From positions 1 through 64,000 of the forward strand of contig CALDUK010000005.1 in NCBI GenBank assembly GCA_937924905.1: a stretch of 64,000 bases of DNA. The letters are read 5' to 3'. Below the pieces are notes generated by a model. That model made no database searches and had not been told where the DNA came from. It saw only the letters and a list, made by a program, of their open reading frames with translations. The translations under genes and the position numbers were made by a program. The DNA comes from an uncultured Paracoccaceae bacterium (GTDB lineage Bacteria; Pseudomonadota; Alphaproteobacteria; Rhodobacterales; Rhodobacteraceae). Of this stretch, positions 1 to 8,211 are shown in pieces (the first letter of the stretch is position 1; each line of letters opens with the position of its first letter).

Positions 1-147
1 TTTGCCACGCTGGCCGAACTTCAGGTCGCGTACCCCGGCACAAGCGCCAACGACCTGCGGACCTTCGATGTGAACCGTGACGGCCGGATCGCCTTCAACG
101 AGTTCTACGCCCCGGCGGCTGTCGAAATCCTGGGCCGCAACAAGTAA
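1..147 (+). CDS. EF-hand domain protein, C-terminal fragment
   Basis: This is the last 48 codons of a gene that begins before the window; reading frame 1 is open from base 1 to a TAA. The residues DVNRDGRIAFNEF (about 23-35 of the fragment) form a canonical EF-hand loop, with acidic residues at positions 1 and 12 and Gly at 6, so calcium binding is likely. Small secreted EF-hand proteins are common in alphaproteobacteria, but export cannot be judged because the N-terminus is missing. The gene is followed by a strong intrinsic terminator, so it ends its transcription unit. Confidence 0.75.
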   Translation, partial: FATLAELQVAYPGTSANDLRTFDVNRDGRIAFNEFYAPAAVEILGRNK

Positions 148-171
148 GGCGTCGCCACCCTAAAGCCAAAG

Positions 172-203
172 CGGCCATCGCAGCGATGCGGTGGCCGTTT
201 TTT
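172..203 (+). terminator. Intrinsic terminator after the EF-hand gene
   Basis: An approximately 10-bp stem (CGGCCATCGC pairing with GCGGTGGCCG, one G-T pair) is followed directly by a run of seven T. It lies 25 bases after the stop codon and just before mmcB. Confidence 0.85.
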
Positions 204-213
204 CTTGCCAAAT

Positions 214-228
214 GTTTATGGTTTGTTC
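214..228 (+). promoter_or_regulatory. LexA-like (SOS) box upstream of mmcB
   Basis: The sequence is GTTT-ATGGTTT-GTTC, one base away from the alphaproteobacterial LexA operator GTTC-N7-GTTC. It sits 12 bp before the chosen mmcB start. It also lies between a possible -35 (TTGCCA, 205-210) and -10 (CACTAT, 228-233), where bound repressor would block transcription. Caulobacter mmcB is known to be in the SOS regulon, which supports the call. Confidence 0.5.
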
Positions 229-239
229 ACTATTGGGCC

Positions 240-701
240 ATGCCCGATGATTTCGCCCCCGAGATGAAACCCGGCCAGTTTCTGGCCCGAGGTGTGTGCC
301 GTCATCTGGCGGCTTTGGATTTTGTGACGGTTGAAGAACTGACACCGACGCGCGGCTTGCGGGTGGATGTCATGGCGCTTGGTCCGAAGGGCGAGATTTG
401 GATCGTCGAGTGCAAATCAAGCCGCGCGGATTTTCAGGGCGATGACAAATGGCAGGGGTATCTGGAGTGGTGCGACCGCTATTTCTGGGCGGTCGATGAA
501 CAGTTTCCGACAGATTTGTTGCCATCTGATAGCGGCCTGATCATTGCTGACGCCTATGATGCGGATATTCTGCGCATGGGACCTGAAACCAAACTGGCGG
601 CGGCGCGGCGCAAGGTGATGATCCAGAAATTTGCCCGCCATGCCGCCCTGCGGTGGCATGGGGTGCGTGACCCGGGGTTTGTGCTGGGCACCACCGGGTA
701 A
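240..701 (+). CDS. mmcB: MmcB family DNA repair protein
   Basis: The 153-residue product matches the MmcB family, named for mitomycin C resistance in Caulobacter. The segment RVDVMALGPKGEIWIVECK carries the D-x(n)-ExK pattern of the PD-(D/E)XK nuclease fold, and KWQGYLEWCDRYFWAV is a family hallmark. The frame is open upstream to 186, but that stretch lies inside the terminator and the family normally begins close to PGQF, so ATG 240 is preferred. No Shine-Dalgarno is visible there; the possible -10 at 228-233 would give an almost leaderless transcript. The role (cytosolic DNA repair) is inferred from the family. A LexA-like box just upstream suggests DNA-damage induction. Confidence 0.85.
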   Translation: MPDDFAPEMKPGQFLARGVCRHLAALDFVTVEELTPTRGLRVDVMALGPKGEIWIVECKSSRADFQGDDKWQGYLEWCDRYFWAVDEQFPTDLLPSDSGLIIADAYDADILRMGPETKLAAARRKVMIQKFARHAALRWHGVRDPGFVLGTTG

Positions 702-710
702 AGCGCAGCC

Positions 711-923
711 TTAGCTGTTGCGCGGTTTTTGGCCTTTCATCGCAGAGGCGCGCGCGCGGGCAGCGGCGGCCCGGATTTCTTCGGCGATTTCTTCGGCTTC
801 TTCCGGTTCAAAATCCATCGGAATTTCCAGCCCGCCCGCTTCGACAAAGATACGCACCATGCCAAGGGTCGTCGGCCCGATTTGCAGGTTCGCCGTCACG
901 TCGCTTTCGTTGTCGATGCTCAT
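711..923 (-). CDS. Small DUF6324-type protein
   Basis: A 70-residue protein of unknown function begins MSIDNESDVTANLQIGPTT and has an acidic helix (DFEPEEAEEIAEEIRAAA) before a basic tail. I recognise it as resembling a family widespread in Rhodobacteraceae (DUF6324), from memory only. The frame stays open much further upstream, but there it overlaps gcdH, so the start at 923 (ATG) is chosen. There is no signal peptide or membrane segment, so it is probably cytosolic. It is convergent with mmcB (9-base gap) and divergent from gcdH. Confidence 0.7.
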   Translation of the reverse strand: MSIDNESDVTANLQIGPTTLGMVRIFVEAGGLEIPMDFEPEEAEEIAEEIRAAAARARASAMKGQKPRNS

Positions 924-969
924 CCGGTCCGTCCTTTGTGATTGCCTGACGCAGCTAACAGGCCGCGCT

Positions 970-981
970 TTGTCTTGACAA
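970..981. promoter_or_regulatory. Short inverted repeat with -35-like TTGACA before gcdH
   Basis: TTGTC-TT-GACAA is a perfect 5-bp inverted repeat that includes the hexamer TTGACA, in the 102-base space between the small DUF6324-type gene and gcdH. It could be a promoter element or a small operator; no convincing -10 follows at 17 bp. Confidence 0.3.
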
Positions 982-1025
982 GCCTTGCCCTGCGGATGAC
1001 CACTGAGCGCAAGGAGGTGCGCCGC

Positions 1026-2240
1026 ATGAACACGCAATCGCCGCCCAAGATAAGTGACACGTCCACACCGTTTGACTGGCGTGATCCGTTCTTTCTGGAC
1101 AGTCAATTGTCCGATGAAGAACGCATGATCCGCGACACGGCAGCGGCCTTTGCCAAGGCAGAATTGCTGCCGCGTGTCGAAGACATGTATCTGAACGAAA
1201 CAACGGACCCGGGCCTCTTTCGCCTTATGGGGCAGACGGGCCTTTTGGGCGTCACGATCCCCGAGACCTATGGCGGGGTGGGGGCGTCTTATGTCGCCTA
1301 CGGTCTGGTCGCGCGCGAGATTGAGCGGGTTGACAGCGGGTTTCGGTCGATGGCGTCCGTGCAGTCGTCGCTGGTGATGCATCCCATCCATGCGTTCGGG
1401 TCCGAGGCGCAGAAAGCCCGGTTTTTGCCGGGGCTGGCCAGCGGTGATTTGATCGGGTGTTTCGGCCTGACCGAAGCCGAGGCCGGGTCTGATCCGTCGG
1501 GGATGACGACCGTGGCCGAGCCTGTTGACGGCGGCTATCGTCTGACCGGGTCGAAGATGTGGATTTCCAACAGTCCGATTGCCGATGTCTTTGTGGTTTG
1601 GGCAAAATCTGCCGCCCATGACAACAAGATCCGGGGCTTTGTTCTGGAAAAGGGCATGGCCGGGCTGAGCGCGCCAAAAATTGGTGGCAAGTTAAGCCTG
1701 CGGGCCAGCGTGACCGGCGAGATTGTCATGGACGGTGTTGAGGTGAGCGAAGACGCGTTGCTGCCCGGTGTGGAAGGGCTGAAAGGCCCGTTTTCCTGTC
1801 TGAACCGGGCGCGCTATGGCATTTCCTGGGGCACGATGGGCGCGGCCGAGGATTGCTGGTTTCGCGCACAAGCCTACGGCATGGATCGTCGCCAGTTTGG
1901 AAAGCCGTTGGCCGCAACGCAGCTCTATCAAAAGAAACTGGCCGATATGCAAAGTGAAATTGCCCTTGGTTTGCAAGGCGCTTTGCGGGTTGGGCGGTTG
2001 CTGGACGAAGACCGGTATGCGCCCGAGATGAGCTCTGTCGTGAAGCGGAACAATTGCGGCAAGGCGCTGGAAATTGCGCGCATGGCCCGCGATATGCACG
2101 GCGGCAACGGTATTCAGGCCGGGTATCATGTGATGCGGCATGCGCAGAACCTGGAAACGGTGAACACCTATGAGGGCACGCATGATGTGCATGCGCTGAT
2201 CCTGGGCCGGGCGCAAACCGGATTGCAGGCGTTTTTCTGA
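1026..2240 (+). CDS. gcdH: Glutaryl-CoA dehydrogenase (decarboxylating)
   Basis: This 404-residue FAD enzyme of the acyl-CoA dehydrogenase family oxidises and decarboxylates glutaryl-CoA to crotonyl-CoA in lysine/tryptophan/glutarate breakdown. It reads almost colinearly with mitochondrial [21 protein letters not shown] (about 106-121) contains the arginine (R107) that marks glutaryl-CoA specificity, [13 protein letters not shown] and [18 protein letters not shown] are the FAD/substrate loops, and the NTYEGTHD motif near 380-387 holds the catalytic Glu. Start ATG 1026 follows an AAGGAGGTG ribosome site; the frame is open further upstream without support. It heads a cluster with a CoA-transferase and an omega-aminotransferase. 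Confidence 0.93.
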   Translation: MNTQSPPKISDTSTPFDWRDPFFLDSQLSDEERMIRDTAAAFAKAELLPRVEDMYLNETTDPGLFRLMGQTGLLGVTIPETYGGVGASYVAYGLVAREIERVDSGFRSMASVQSSLVMHPIHAFGSEAQKARFLPGLASGDLIGCFGLTEAEAGSDPSGMTTVAEPVDGGYRLTGSKMWISNSPIADVFVVWAKSAAHDNKIRGFVLEKGMAGLSAPKIGGKLSLRASVTGEIVMDGVEVSEDALLPGVEGLKGPFSCLNRARYGISWGTMGAAEDCWFRAQAYGMDRRQFGKPLAATQLYQKKLADMQSEIALGLQGALRVGRLLDEDRYAPEMSSVVKRNNCGKALEIARMARDMHGGNGIQAGYHVMRHAQNLETVNTYEGTHDVHALILGRAQTGLQAFF

Positions 2241-2273
2241 TGCGGGTTTGCGCTGGCGACGCCATCGCGGCAG

Positions 2274-2314
2274 GCCCGTGCCTGCGGCACGGGCGGGCGT
2301 ATTTTTGGCAAGAT
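2274..2314 (+). repeat. Intergenic stem-loop plus GTATTTTTGGCAAGATGAA motif
   Basis: A perfect 9-bp stem (GCCCGTGCC / GGCACGGGC, loop TGC) is followed by GGGCGTATTTTTGGCAAGATGAA. From memory, close variants of this GTATTT-GGxAAGATGAA string recur between genes of Rhodobacteraceae. Here it separates gcdH from the CoA-transferase gene. It could attenuate transcription or be a dispersed repeat; I saw only one copy in this window. Confidence 0.5.
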
Positions 2315-2322
2315 GAACACCG

Positions 2323-3453
2323 ATGAGTGCGCCGCTGGACGGGGTGCGCGTTCTTGAACTGGCGCGGATTCTAGCGGGGCCCTGGGCGGGGCAGGCGCTG
2401 GCGGATCTGGGGGCCGAGGTGATCAAGGTGGAGGCGCCGTCGGGCGACGATACACGCGCCTGGGGGCCGCCTTTTCTGGAACGCGACGGCGAAAGATCGG
2501 CGGCGTATTTTCACGGTGCCAATCGCGGAAAATCCAGTGTGGTTGCGGATTTGCGGGACGATGCTGATCTTGCGCATGTGCGCGCGCTTGCCGCTGAGGC
2601 GGATGTTGTGATCGAGAATTTCAAACTGGGTGGTCTGGCCAAGTTTGGGCTGGATTATGACAGCCTGGCCGCGATTAATCCGCGGCTGGTTTATTGTTCG
2701 ATCACCGGGTTTGGGCAAACCGGACCACGCGCGGCTGAGCCTGGGTATGATTTGCTGATCCAGGCAATGGCGGGGGTGATGGATATCACCGGTCAAGCCG
2801 ATGGACCGCCGACCAAAATGGGCGTGGCCTTTGCCGATGTGTTCAGCGGGCTTTATGCGGTGATTGGCATTCAGGCGGCTTTGGCGGAACGGGCGGTGTC
2901 GGGCAAAGGTCAGCGGGTTGATATCGCCTTGTTTGATTGCATGACCGGAGTTCTGGCCAACCAGGCGCAGAACTTTTTTGCAACCGGCAACGCGCCTGTG
3001 CGCAAAGGCAATGCCCATCCGAATTTGACGCCCTATGAGGTGTTCGAGGCCCGCGATGGCCATTTGGTGATTGCGGTCGGGAATGATGGGCAGTTTCGCG
3101 CCCTTATGGCGGTGCTGGCGCTGGATGTGCCGCCGGCCTTTGAGACCAATGCCGCACGTTTGGCGCATCGGTCAGAGCTGCGCGCCGTTCTGGACCCTGC
3201 AATTGCGGGATGGGCCAAGGCCGGGTTGATCGCGGCCTTGACAGAGGCGGGGGTACCGGCGGGGCCGATCAACACGGTTGAAGACGCGTTGAACGATCCA
3301 CAGACCCGCGCACGCGGTATGGTGGTGGCACCCGAGGGCGACCGGGGGTTGCGCACACCGCTGGTCTTTTCGCGGTCAGAGCTGAAGATCGAAAAAGGTG
3401 TGCCGGATCTGGGGGACACACCACTTGCAGACGTGAAGTGGACACCGACATGA
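2323..3453 (+). CDS. CaiB/BaiF (class III) CoA-transferase
   Basis: The 376-residue protein is a family III CoA-transferase: LDGVRVLELARILAGPWAGQALADLGAEVIKVE at the N-terminus and the GYDLLIQAMAG motif, whose Asp (D143) forms the aspartyl-CoA intermediate. It moves CoA between short acyl acids in the cytosol. Next to gcdH the likely role is to activate glutarate with succinyl-CoA, as in the GCDH-linked SUGCT type; this is inferred from context. It lies 82 bases after gcdH and overlaps the next gene by four bases (ATGA), so the three genes are probably co-transcribed. Confidence 0.88.
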   Translation: MSAPLDGVRVLELARILAGPWAGQALADLGAEVIKVEAPSGDDTRAWGPPFLERDGERSAAYFHGANRGKSSVVADLRDDADLAHVRALAAEADVVIENFKLGGLAKFGLDYDSLAAINPRLVYCSITGFGQTGPRAAEPGYDLLIQAMAGVMDITGQADGPPTKMGVAFADVFSGLYAVIGIQAALAERAVSGKGQRVDIALFDCMTGVLANQAQNFFATGNAPVRKGNAHPNLTPYEVFEARDGHLVIAVGNDGQFRALMAVLALDVPPAFETNAARLAHRSELRAVLDPAIAGWAKAGLIAALTEAGVPAGPINTVEDALNDPQTRARGMVVAPEGDRGLRTPLVFSRSELKIEKGVPDLGDTPLADVKWTPT

Positions 3454-4763
3454 ACGAGACGCCGAAGTTTCCGAACGATCTGGACAGTTTCTGGATGCCC
3501 TTCACATCATCCCGGGCCTTTAAGGCGCACCCCCGTATGCAGGTGAGCGCCGAAGGGTGCCATTACACCGGGCAGGACGGGGTCCGCCGGATTGATGGGA
3601 CAGGCGGGCTTTGGTGCAGCAATGCAGGCCACGGGCACCCGAAAATCACAGAAGCCATCCAGCGGCAGGCGGCGGCGTTGGATTTTGCCCATAGTTTTGG
3701 GCAAGGTCATCCGGTGGCCTTTGAAGCGGCCTCGCGTCTGGTGGCGCTGGCGCCCGGGTTCGATCAGGTTTTCTTGACGAACTCAGGCTCGGAAGCTGTT
3801 GATACTGCTTTGAAAATAGCGTTGGCCTATCATGCGGCGCGCGGCGAGGGGACGCGGCGTATTCTGGTGGGGCGTCAGAAGGCCTATCACGGGATCAATT
3901 TTGGCGGTCTTTCCGTTGGCGGAATTGGGCTGAACAAAGGTCAGTTCGGGTCGCTTTACCCCGACGTGCGCCAGATGCGGCATACAAACCAGCCCGGGCG
4001 AGAATTTTCGCGGGGCCAACCCGAAACCGGGGCGGCGTTGGCGGATGATTTGCAGGATATTATTGAAACGCAGGGCGCTGACCGGGTTGCGGCGGTGATT
4101 GTCGAACCTGTTTCGGGCGCAGGTGGGGTCTTTCCGCCGCCCATCGGGTATCTCGACCGGTTGCGCGCGATCTGCGATGCCCATGGGGTGTTGTTGATCT
4201 TTGACGAGGTAATCACCGGGTTTGGTCGGATGGGCACGGGTTTTGCGCATCAGTTTTACGGCGTGGTGCCCGATATGGTGACCGTCGCCAAAGGCATGAC
4301 CAATGCGACCGTGCCAATGGGCGGGGTCTATGCGCGTGCGGGGCTGCGGGATGCGTTTTTGAACGGGCCGGAAGAGATGCCGGATTTGTTCCATGGGTAC
4401 ACGTATTCGGGCCATCCGCTGGCCGCTGCGGCCTGTCTGGCGACGCTGGATGTGTATCGCGATGAAGCTGTGTTTGAAAACGCTGCTGCCATGGCCCCCC
4501 TTTGGGAAGATATGTTGCATAGTCTCAAGGGGTTGCCGGGGGTCGTTGATATTCGAAACGCGGGTATTTTGGGTGCGGTCGAACTGGCCCCCGAGGGGGC
4601 CGTTGGCCAGGCCGGGCGCGCGGCTTATGCGGCGCTTTGGGACGCCGGGCTGATCGTGCGGCCTGTGGGTGACAGCCTGGCGATGTCGCCGCCTTTGACG
4701 CTGAGTGCGGATTTGATTGATGAAATTGGCGAAGTGTTGCGGGTGTTTTTGAAAACCCGTTAA
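3450..4763 (+). CDS. Class III omega-amino acid:pyruvate aminotransferase
   Basis: The 437-residue PLP enzyme transfers the terminal amino group of omega-amino acids (beta-alanine, 5-aminovalerate type) to pyruvate. Visible hallmarks are NAGHGHP (59-64), FLTNSGSEAVDTALK (108-122), AYHG, the PLP-binding Asp in IFDEVITGFGRMGTGF (D252) and the Schiff-base Lys in TVAKGMTNATVPMGG (K281). The start is ATG 3450, overlapping the CoA-transferase stop as ATGA; a GTG four codons earlier is possible. With gcdH and the CoA-transferase it could convert 5-aminovalerate towards glutaryl-CoA; substrate is inference. It converges on the amino-acid importer with a 19-base gap. Confidence 0.88.
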   Translation: MNETPKFPNDLDSFWMPFTSSRAFKAHPRMQVSAEGCHYTGQDGVRRIDGTGGLWCSNAGHGHPKITEAIQRQAAALDFAHSFGQGHPVAFEAASRLVALAPGFDQVFLTNSGSEAVDTALKIALAYHAARGEGTRRILVGRQKAYHGINFGGLSVGGIGLNKGQFGSLYPDVRQMRHTNQPGREFSRGQPETGAALADDLQDIIETQGADRVAAVIVEPVSGAGGVFPPPIGYLDRLRAICDAHGVLLIFDEVITGFGRMGTGFAHQFYGVVPDMVTVAKGMTNATVPMGGVYARAGLRDAFLNGPEEMPDLFHGYTYSGHPLAAAACLATLDVYRDEAVFENAAAMAPLWEDMLHSLKGLPGVVDIRNAGILGAVELAPEGAVGQAGRAAYAALWDAGLIVRPVGDSLAMSPPLTLSADLIDEIGEVLRVFLKTR

Positions 4764-4782
4764 CGCGGCGCGTCTGCGGGGT

Positions 4783-5607
4783 CTAGCGGATCACGTGAGG
4801 GCGGTATTTCAGGCGTGGTGCCTGCCCCGGCAGATGGCGGTTCAGGCGGCGGTTCATCCGCCCGAAAAGCCCGATGATCACCAGTGTCAGCAAGATGAAA
4901 TAGCCAGCGACGATGGGATAGGCGACGAATGGATTGAATGTCTTGTCGGCAAAGTAGCTGGCGTAATAGAGCGCGTCGCCGCGTTGTTGCCAGGCGGGAA
5001 AGCCCGAGAAGAACACCAGCGTTGTCGACTGGAACAGGAAGATCGCCTCGTTCGTATAGGCAGGCCAGGCCAGACGCAGCATGGTCGGCCATGTGATGCG
5101 TTTGAATTTGGACCACCCTGTCAGACCATAGGCATCGGCGGCGTCGTGATCGCCCTTTGGGACAGATTGCAATGCGCCATAGAATATCTCGGCTGAATAG
5201 GCGGCGGTGTTGAAGAACAACACAATCAACGCCCCGGCCCATGCGCGGGTCAGCCAGCGGGTTTCGGCGGTGATGCCAAAGACCTCGATCCCTTCGCGGG
5301 GCAGCAGCACGAACAGTTGGTAAGCCAGAAAGAACTGGATGAACAAAGGAGAGCCGCGAAACAGGAAGACGAACCATTCGCTGGGTTTGCGGATAAGCCG
5401 GTTTTGGTTTGCTTTGCCAAGGGCGACGGCGGTGGCTAGAAAGAAGCCTGCGCCCAGCGCCAGAACACCGAAGTAAATGTTCCAAAGCAGGCCCGAGCCG
5501 ATCAGCGTGATGTGCTGGCAAAGTGTGAAGTCTTCGCGCGGCAGCAGGCGTTCGCCAAAGCCGAGTGACCGGAAAGCATAGGCCTGTATGGTGTCCCAGC
5601 ATTCCAT
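4783..5607 (-). CDS. Polar amino-acid ABC transporter permease 2
   Basis: This 274-residue inner-membrane permease belongs to the HisM/ArtM family. It has about five hydrophobic segments and the EAA loop that contacts the ATPase (around DAADAYGLTGWSKFKRITWPTMLRLAWPAY). An N-terminal extension precedes the first membrane span. It is the last gene of a four-gene operon (ATPase, binding protein, permease 1, permease 2) read on the minus strand, three bases after permease 1. With permease 1 it forms the heterodimeric channel. Confidence 0.9.
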   Translation of the reverse strand: MECWDTIQAYAFRSLGFGERLLPREDFTLCQHITLIGSGLLWNIYFGVLALGAGFFLATAVALGKANQNRLIRKPSEWFVFLFRGSPLFIQFFLAYQLFVLLPREGIEVFGITAETRWLTRAWAGALIVLFFNTAAYSAEIFYGALQSVPKGDHDAADAYGLTGWSKFKRITWPTMLRLAWPAYTNEAIFLFQSTTLVFFSGFPAWQQRGDALYYASYFADKTFNPFVAYPIVAGYFILLTLVIIGLFGRMNRRLNRHLPGQAPRLKYRPHVIR

Positions 5608-5610
5608 TGC

Positions 5611-6483
5611 TCAGGCCCCCAACGCCGTGCCACCAAGCGTGGCCTGACCGTGGCTGAGCCTGCGGGTCAGGCGCGCAAAGACCACTTCGGACAGGCGTGT
5701 GAGTGCGAGGTAAAACACCAGAAGCGCCAGAAAATACCAAAGCGTCCAGTCAGGATGCGGGTAGTCGAAGATCGGGCCTTTTGACCCGCCAAGTTCGCGC
5801 GCCCAATAGACAATGTCTTCGACGCCCAGAAGGAACAAAAGCGGCGTCGCCTTGACGAGGATCATCCAAAGGTTCGACAGACCGGGCAGCGCGTAAATCC
5901 ACATTTGCGGCATGAGAATGCGCCAGAAGGTCTGGTTTTGGGTCATGCCGTAAGCCTGGGCCGTTTCCAGTTGGGCGCGTGGCACCGCCCGCATCGCGCC
6001 GTAAAGGACATTGGCTGCAAAGGCGCCAAAGACGATGGCGAAGGTCAGAACGGCCAGAGAAAACCCATAGATTTCGTGGATATATTGCGGTGCGTTCGAC
6101 AAGGGCAGCTTGGCTTCGGGGCAAACGACAAAGTCGTTGCCCTGACGAATGGGATCGGTCCAATTGGGGCAGAGCGTTTGATGGCGCAGCCACTCAAGGC
6201 CCTGATCCAGCGCAATGACGAAAAACAGAAAGAAGACGATGTCAGGCACGCCCCGGACAATCGCGGTATAGGCTTTGCCGAGCCAGCGCAGCGGGGCGAT
6301 GCGGCTTCGGGCGGCAGTTGCACCGGCAAAGCCAAAGGCCAGTGATACAGGCGCGGTGATCGCCAAAAGCAACAGTACCGTGCCGAAGGATGTATATGCG
6401 GTCAGATGTTTGCCGGTGGTCAGATAGCAAGCCACCCAGGCAAGGCCGTCCAACAGATCGGGGTCAGAGCACCAGTCAAACAT
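5611..6483 (-). CDS. Polar amino-acid ABC transporter permease 1
   Basis: The 290-residue HisQ/ArtQ-type permease has an N-terminal span, a conserved RGVPDIVFFLFF segment and the EAA loop (AVPRAQLETAQAYGMTQNQTFWRILMPQMW). A periplasmic-type insertion with three cysteines (TLCPNWTDP...FVVCPEAK) lies between the first membrane spans. It is separated from the binding-protein gene by 57 bases containing a stem-loop, and is followed three bases later by permease 2. It imports an amino acid, probably a basic one judging from the binding protein. Confidence 0.9.
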   Translation of the reverse strand: MFDWCSDPDLLDGLAWVACYLTTGKHLTAYTSFGTVLLLLAITAPVSLAFGFAGATAARSRIAPLRWLGKAYTAIVRGVPDIVFFLFFVIALDQGLEWLRHQTLCPNWTDPIRQGNDFVVCPEAKLPLSNAPQYIHEIYGFSLAVLTFAIVFGAFAANVLYGAMRAVPRAQLETAQAYGMTQNQTFWRILMPQMWIYALPGLSNLWMILVKATPLLFLLGVEDIVYWARELGGSKGPIFDYPHPDWTLWYFLALLVFYLALTRLSEVVFARLTRRLSHGQATLGGTALGA

Positions 6484-6505
6484 CAGCCGGTTTTCTCATG
6501 TGGGT

Positions 6506-6533
6506 AGGCGCAAAGAGCCGTATCTTTGCGCCT
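6506..6533 (-). terminator. Intercistronic stem-loop after the binding-protein gene
   Basis: A perfect 10-bp stem (AGGCGCAAAG / CTTTGCGCCT) with an 8-base loop lies just after the binding-protein stop and before permease 1. Without a T tract it is more likely an mRNA 3'-stabiliser or partial attenuator, the arrangement that lets binding-protein mRNA outnumber permease mRNA in many importers. Confidence 0.65.
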
Positions 6534-6540
6534 GTTTGTG

Positions 6541-7263
6541 TCACCACTGCGAGGAGACTTCCCATTTCTGGATTAACGTATTCAGCGAGCCGTCGTCTTT
6601 CATCGACTGAATGGCCGCGTCAAACTTGGCCTTCAGGTCGCCGTCGGATTCGCGGATGCCCATGCCAACGCCACCGCCCAGCAGGACCGGGTCGCCGACA
6701 ACCAGCAAATCGCCATTGGTGTCCATCGCGGTTTTGATGAAACTGGCATCGGCCAGAACCGCATCGACTTCGCCGTTCACAACCGCCGCAATGGTTTCAT
6801 CGGGCGTGGAAAACTCGACCAGCGTTGCGCCGCTTTCTGCGACATAGCCGGCCTGAATGGTGCCGGTTTGGGCTGCGATAATGCCGCCTGCCAGGTCAAC
6901 ACCGTCGGACATGGCCGCATAGGTCGATGGGTCGGGCGGGGTGTAGGGTTGGGTAAAGTCGATCACGTCATCGCGTTCGTCGGTGATCGACATGCCCGCG
7001 ATGATGGCGTCATAGTTGCCGGACACCAGATTGGGGATGATCGAATCCCATTCGTTGGTCACCCATTCGCAGGTCAGTTCGGCGCGCGCGCATAACTCGT
7101 CGCCCAGTTCGCGTTCAAACCCATCGACTTCGCCCGCATCATTGATGAGGTTCCACGGAGGATAGGCGCCCTCGGTTCCCATGCGGATCACCGAATGGCT
7201 TTCGGCAAAAGCGGCACTTGCGCAGATCGCCAACGTTGCGGCGGTTAGTATTGTTTTTCTCAT
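6541..7263 (-). CDS. Amino-acid ABC transporter periplasmic binding protein
   Basis: This 240-residue SBP_bac_3 family protein carries a clear Sec signal peptide (MRKTILTAATLAICASAAFA, cleavage before ESH). The mature part begins IRMGTEGAYPPWNLINDAGEVDGFE, the family start, followed by LTCEWVTNEWDSIIPNLVSGNYDAIIAGMSIT, typical of lysine/arginine/ornithine-binding proteins. It captures a polar, probably cationic, amino acid in the periplasm and delivers it to the two downstream permeases. The gene lies 14 bases after the ATPase gene and is followed by an intercistronic stem-loop. Confidence 0.9.
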   Translation of the reverse strand: MRKTILTAATLAICASAAFAESHSVIRMGTEGAYPPWNLINDAGEVDGFERELGDELCARAELTCEWVTNEWDSIIPNLVSGNYDAIIAGMSITDERDDVIDFTQPYTPPDPSTYAAMSDGVDLAGGIIAAQTGTIQAGYVAESGATLVEFSTPDETIAAVVNGEVDAVLADASFIKTAMDTNGDLLVVGDPVLLGGGVGMGIRESDGDLKAKFDAAIQSMKDDGSLNTLIQKWEVSSQW

Positions 7264-7277
7264 TTTCCACTCCCTGG

Positions 7278-8054
7278 TTATTCGGCGTGTCCGGCAGACA
7301 GAAACTGGCGGAGACGTTCGGATTTTGGTGCGCCGAACACGCTGTCCGGCGGACCTTGTTCTTCGACCCGACCGAGATGCAGGAAGATCACGTGATCGCT
7401 GACATCGCGGGCAAGGTTCATATCATGGGTTACGATAATCATCGTCCGGCCCTCGGCTGCAAGCGCTTTGATCACGCGGATCACTTCTTGTTCAAGTTCG
7501 GGGTCAAGCGCGCTGGTCGGTTCGTCGAACAAAAGGGCGCGGGGTTCCATGCATAAGGCGCGTGCAATCGCTGCGCGTTGTTGTTGGCCGCCGGACAGTT
7601 CGGCGGGCCAGGCGTCGCATTTGTCACCGATGCCGACCTGGTTCAGGTATTTGCGCGCCGCCGCTTCGGTTTCGGTGCGGTCGCGTTTCAGAACTGTCAG
7701 GGGGGCTTCCATGACGTTTTGCAGGATGGTCATATGGGACCAAAGATTGAACTGCTGAAACACCATCGACAGGTTGGTGCGCATCGCAGTCACCTGGTCC
7801 GGGTCGGCGGGACGGCGTACAGCGTCGCGGCCTTTCCAGCGGACCGCGTCGCCTTCGAACAGGATATCGCCCGACTGGCTGTTTTCAAGGAGGTTGATAC
7901 AACGCAAAAGCGTCGATTTGCCGGACCCGGATGACCCGATCAGCGTAATCACATGGCCTTTGGGCGCTGTCAGGCTGACCCCTTTAAGCACCTCGAGCGC
8001 ATGGTAGCTTTTGAAGAGGTCGCGGACCTCGAGAACCGGGATGGTGTCTGACAC
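7278..8054 (-). CDS. Amino-acid ABC transporter ATP-binding protein
   Basis: The HisP/ArtP-type ATPase powers the importer from the cytosolic side. It shows Walker A GSSGSGKS (about 40-47), Q-loop FQQFNLW, signature LSGGQQQRAAIARAL, Walker B ALLFDEPTSALDPE and the switch His in IIVTHDM. GTG 8054 gives 258 residues, the usual size for this family; the frame is open to a TTG at 8159, which would add 35 residues of low-complexity sequence, so that start is less likely. It is the first gene of the operon and is divergent from ndk. Confidence 0.88.
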   Translation of the reverse strand: MSDTIPVLEVRDLFKSYHALEVLKGVSLTAPKGHVITLIGSSGSGKSTLLRCINLLENSQSGDILFEGDAVRWKGRDAVRRPADPDQVTAMRTNLSMVFQQFNLWSHMTILQNVMEAPLTVLKRDRTETEAAARKYLNQVGIGDKCDAWPAELSGGQQQRAAIARALCMEPRALLFDEPTSALDPELEQEVIRVIKALAAEGRTMIIVTHDMNLARDVSDHVIFLHLGRVEEQGPPDSVFGAPKSERLRQFLSAGHAE

Positions 8055-8211
8055 AGAGATTGCAGCCTTGTTTCCGGGGGTAAGTAAGCCAGCATTTGGG
8101 CGGATTGCAACGGGTTGAGGCTTTTCTTCATGCGGCGCGCGTGTTACGGCCCGCGCCAATTCAGGCGGGGCGCATGGGGCGTTGCGCCGTTCAAATGTAC
8201 GAGGCTATTCC

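Noticed and set aside
711-1619. Long minus-strand open frame of about 300 codons overlapping gcdH
   Set aside because: Only its last 70 codons look like a protein; the rest is the antisense of gcdH, with the Arg/His/Gly/Pro-rich composition typical of GC-rich shadow frames.
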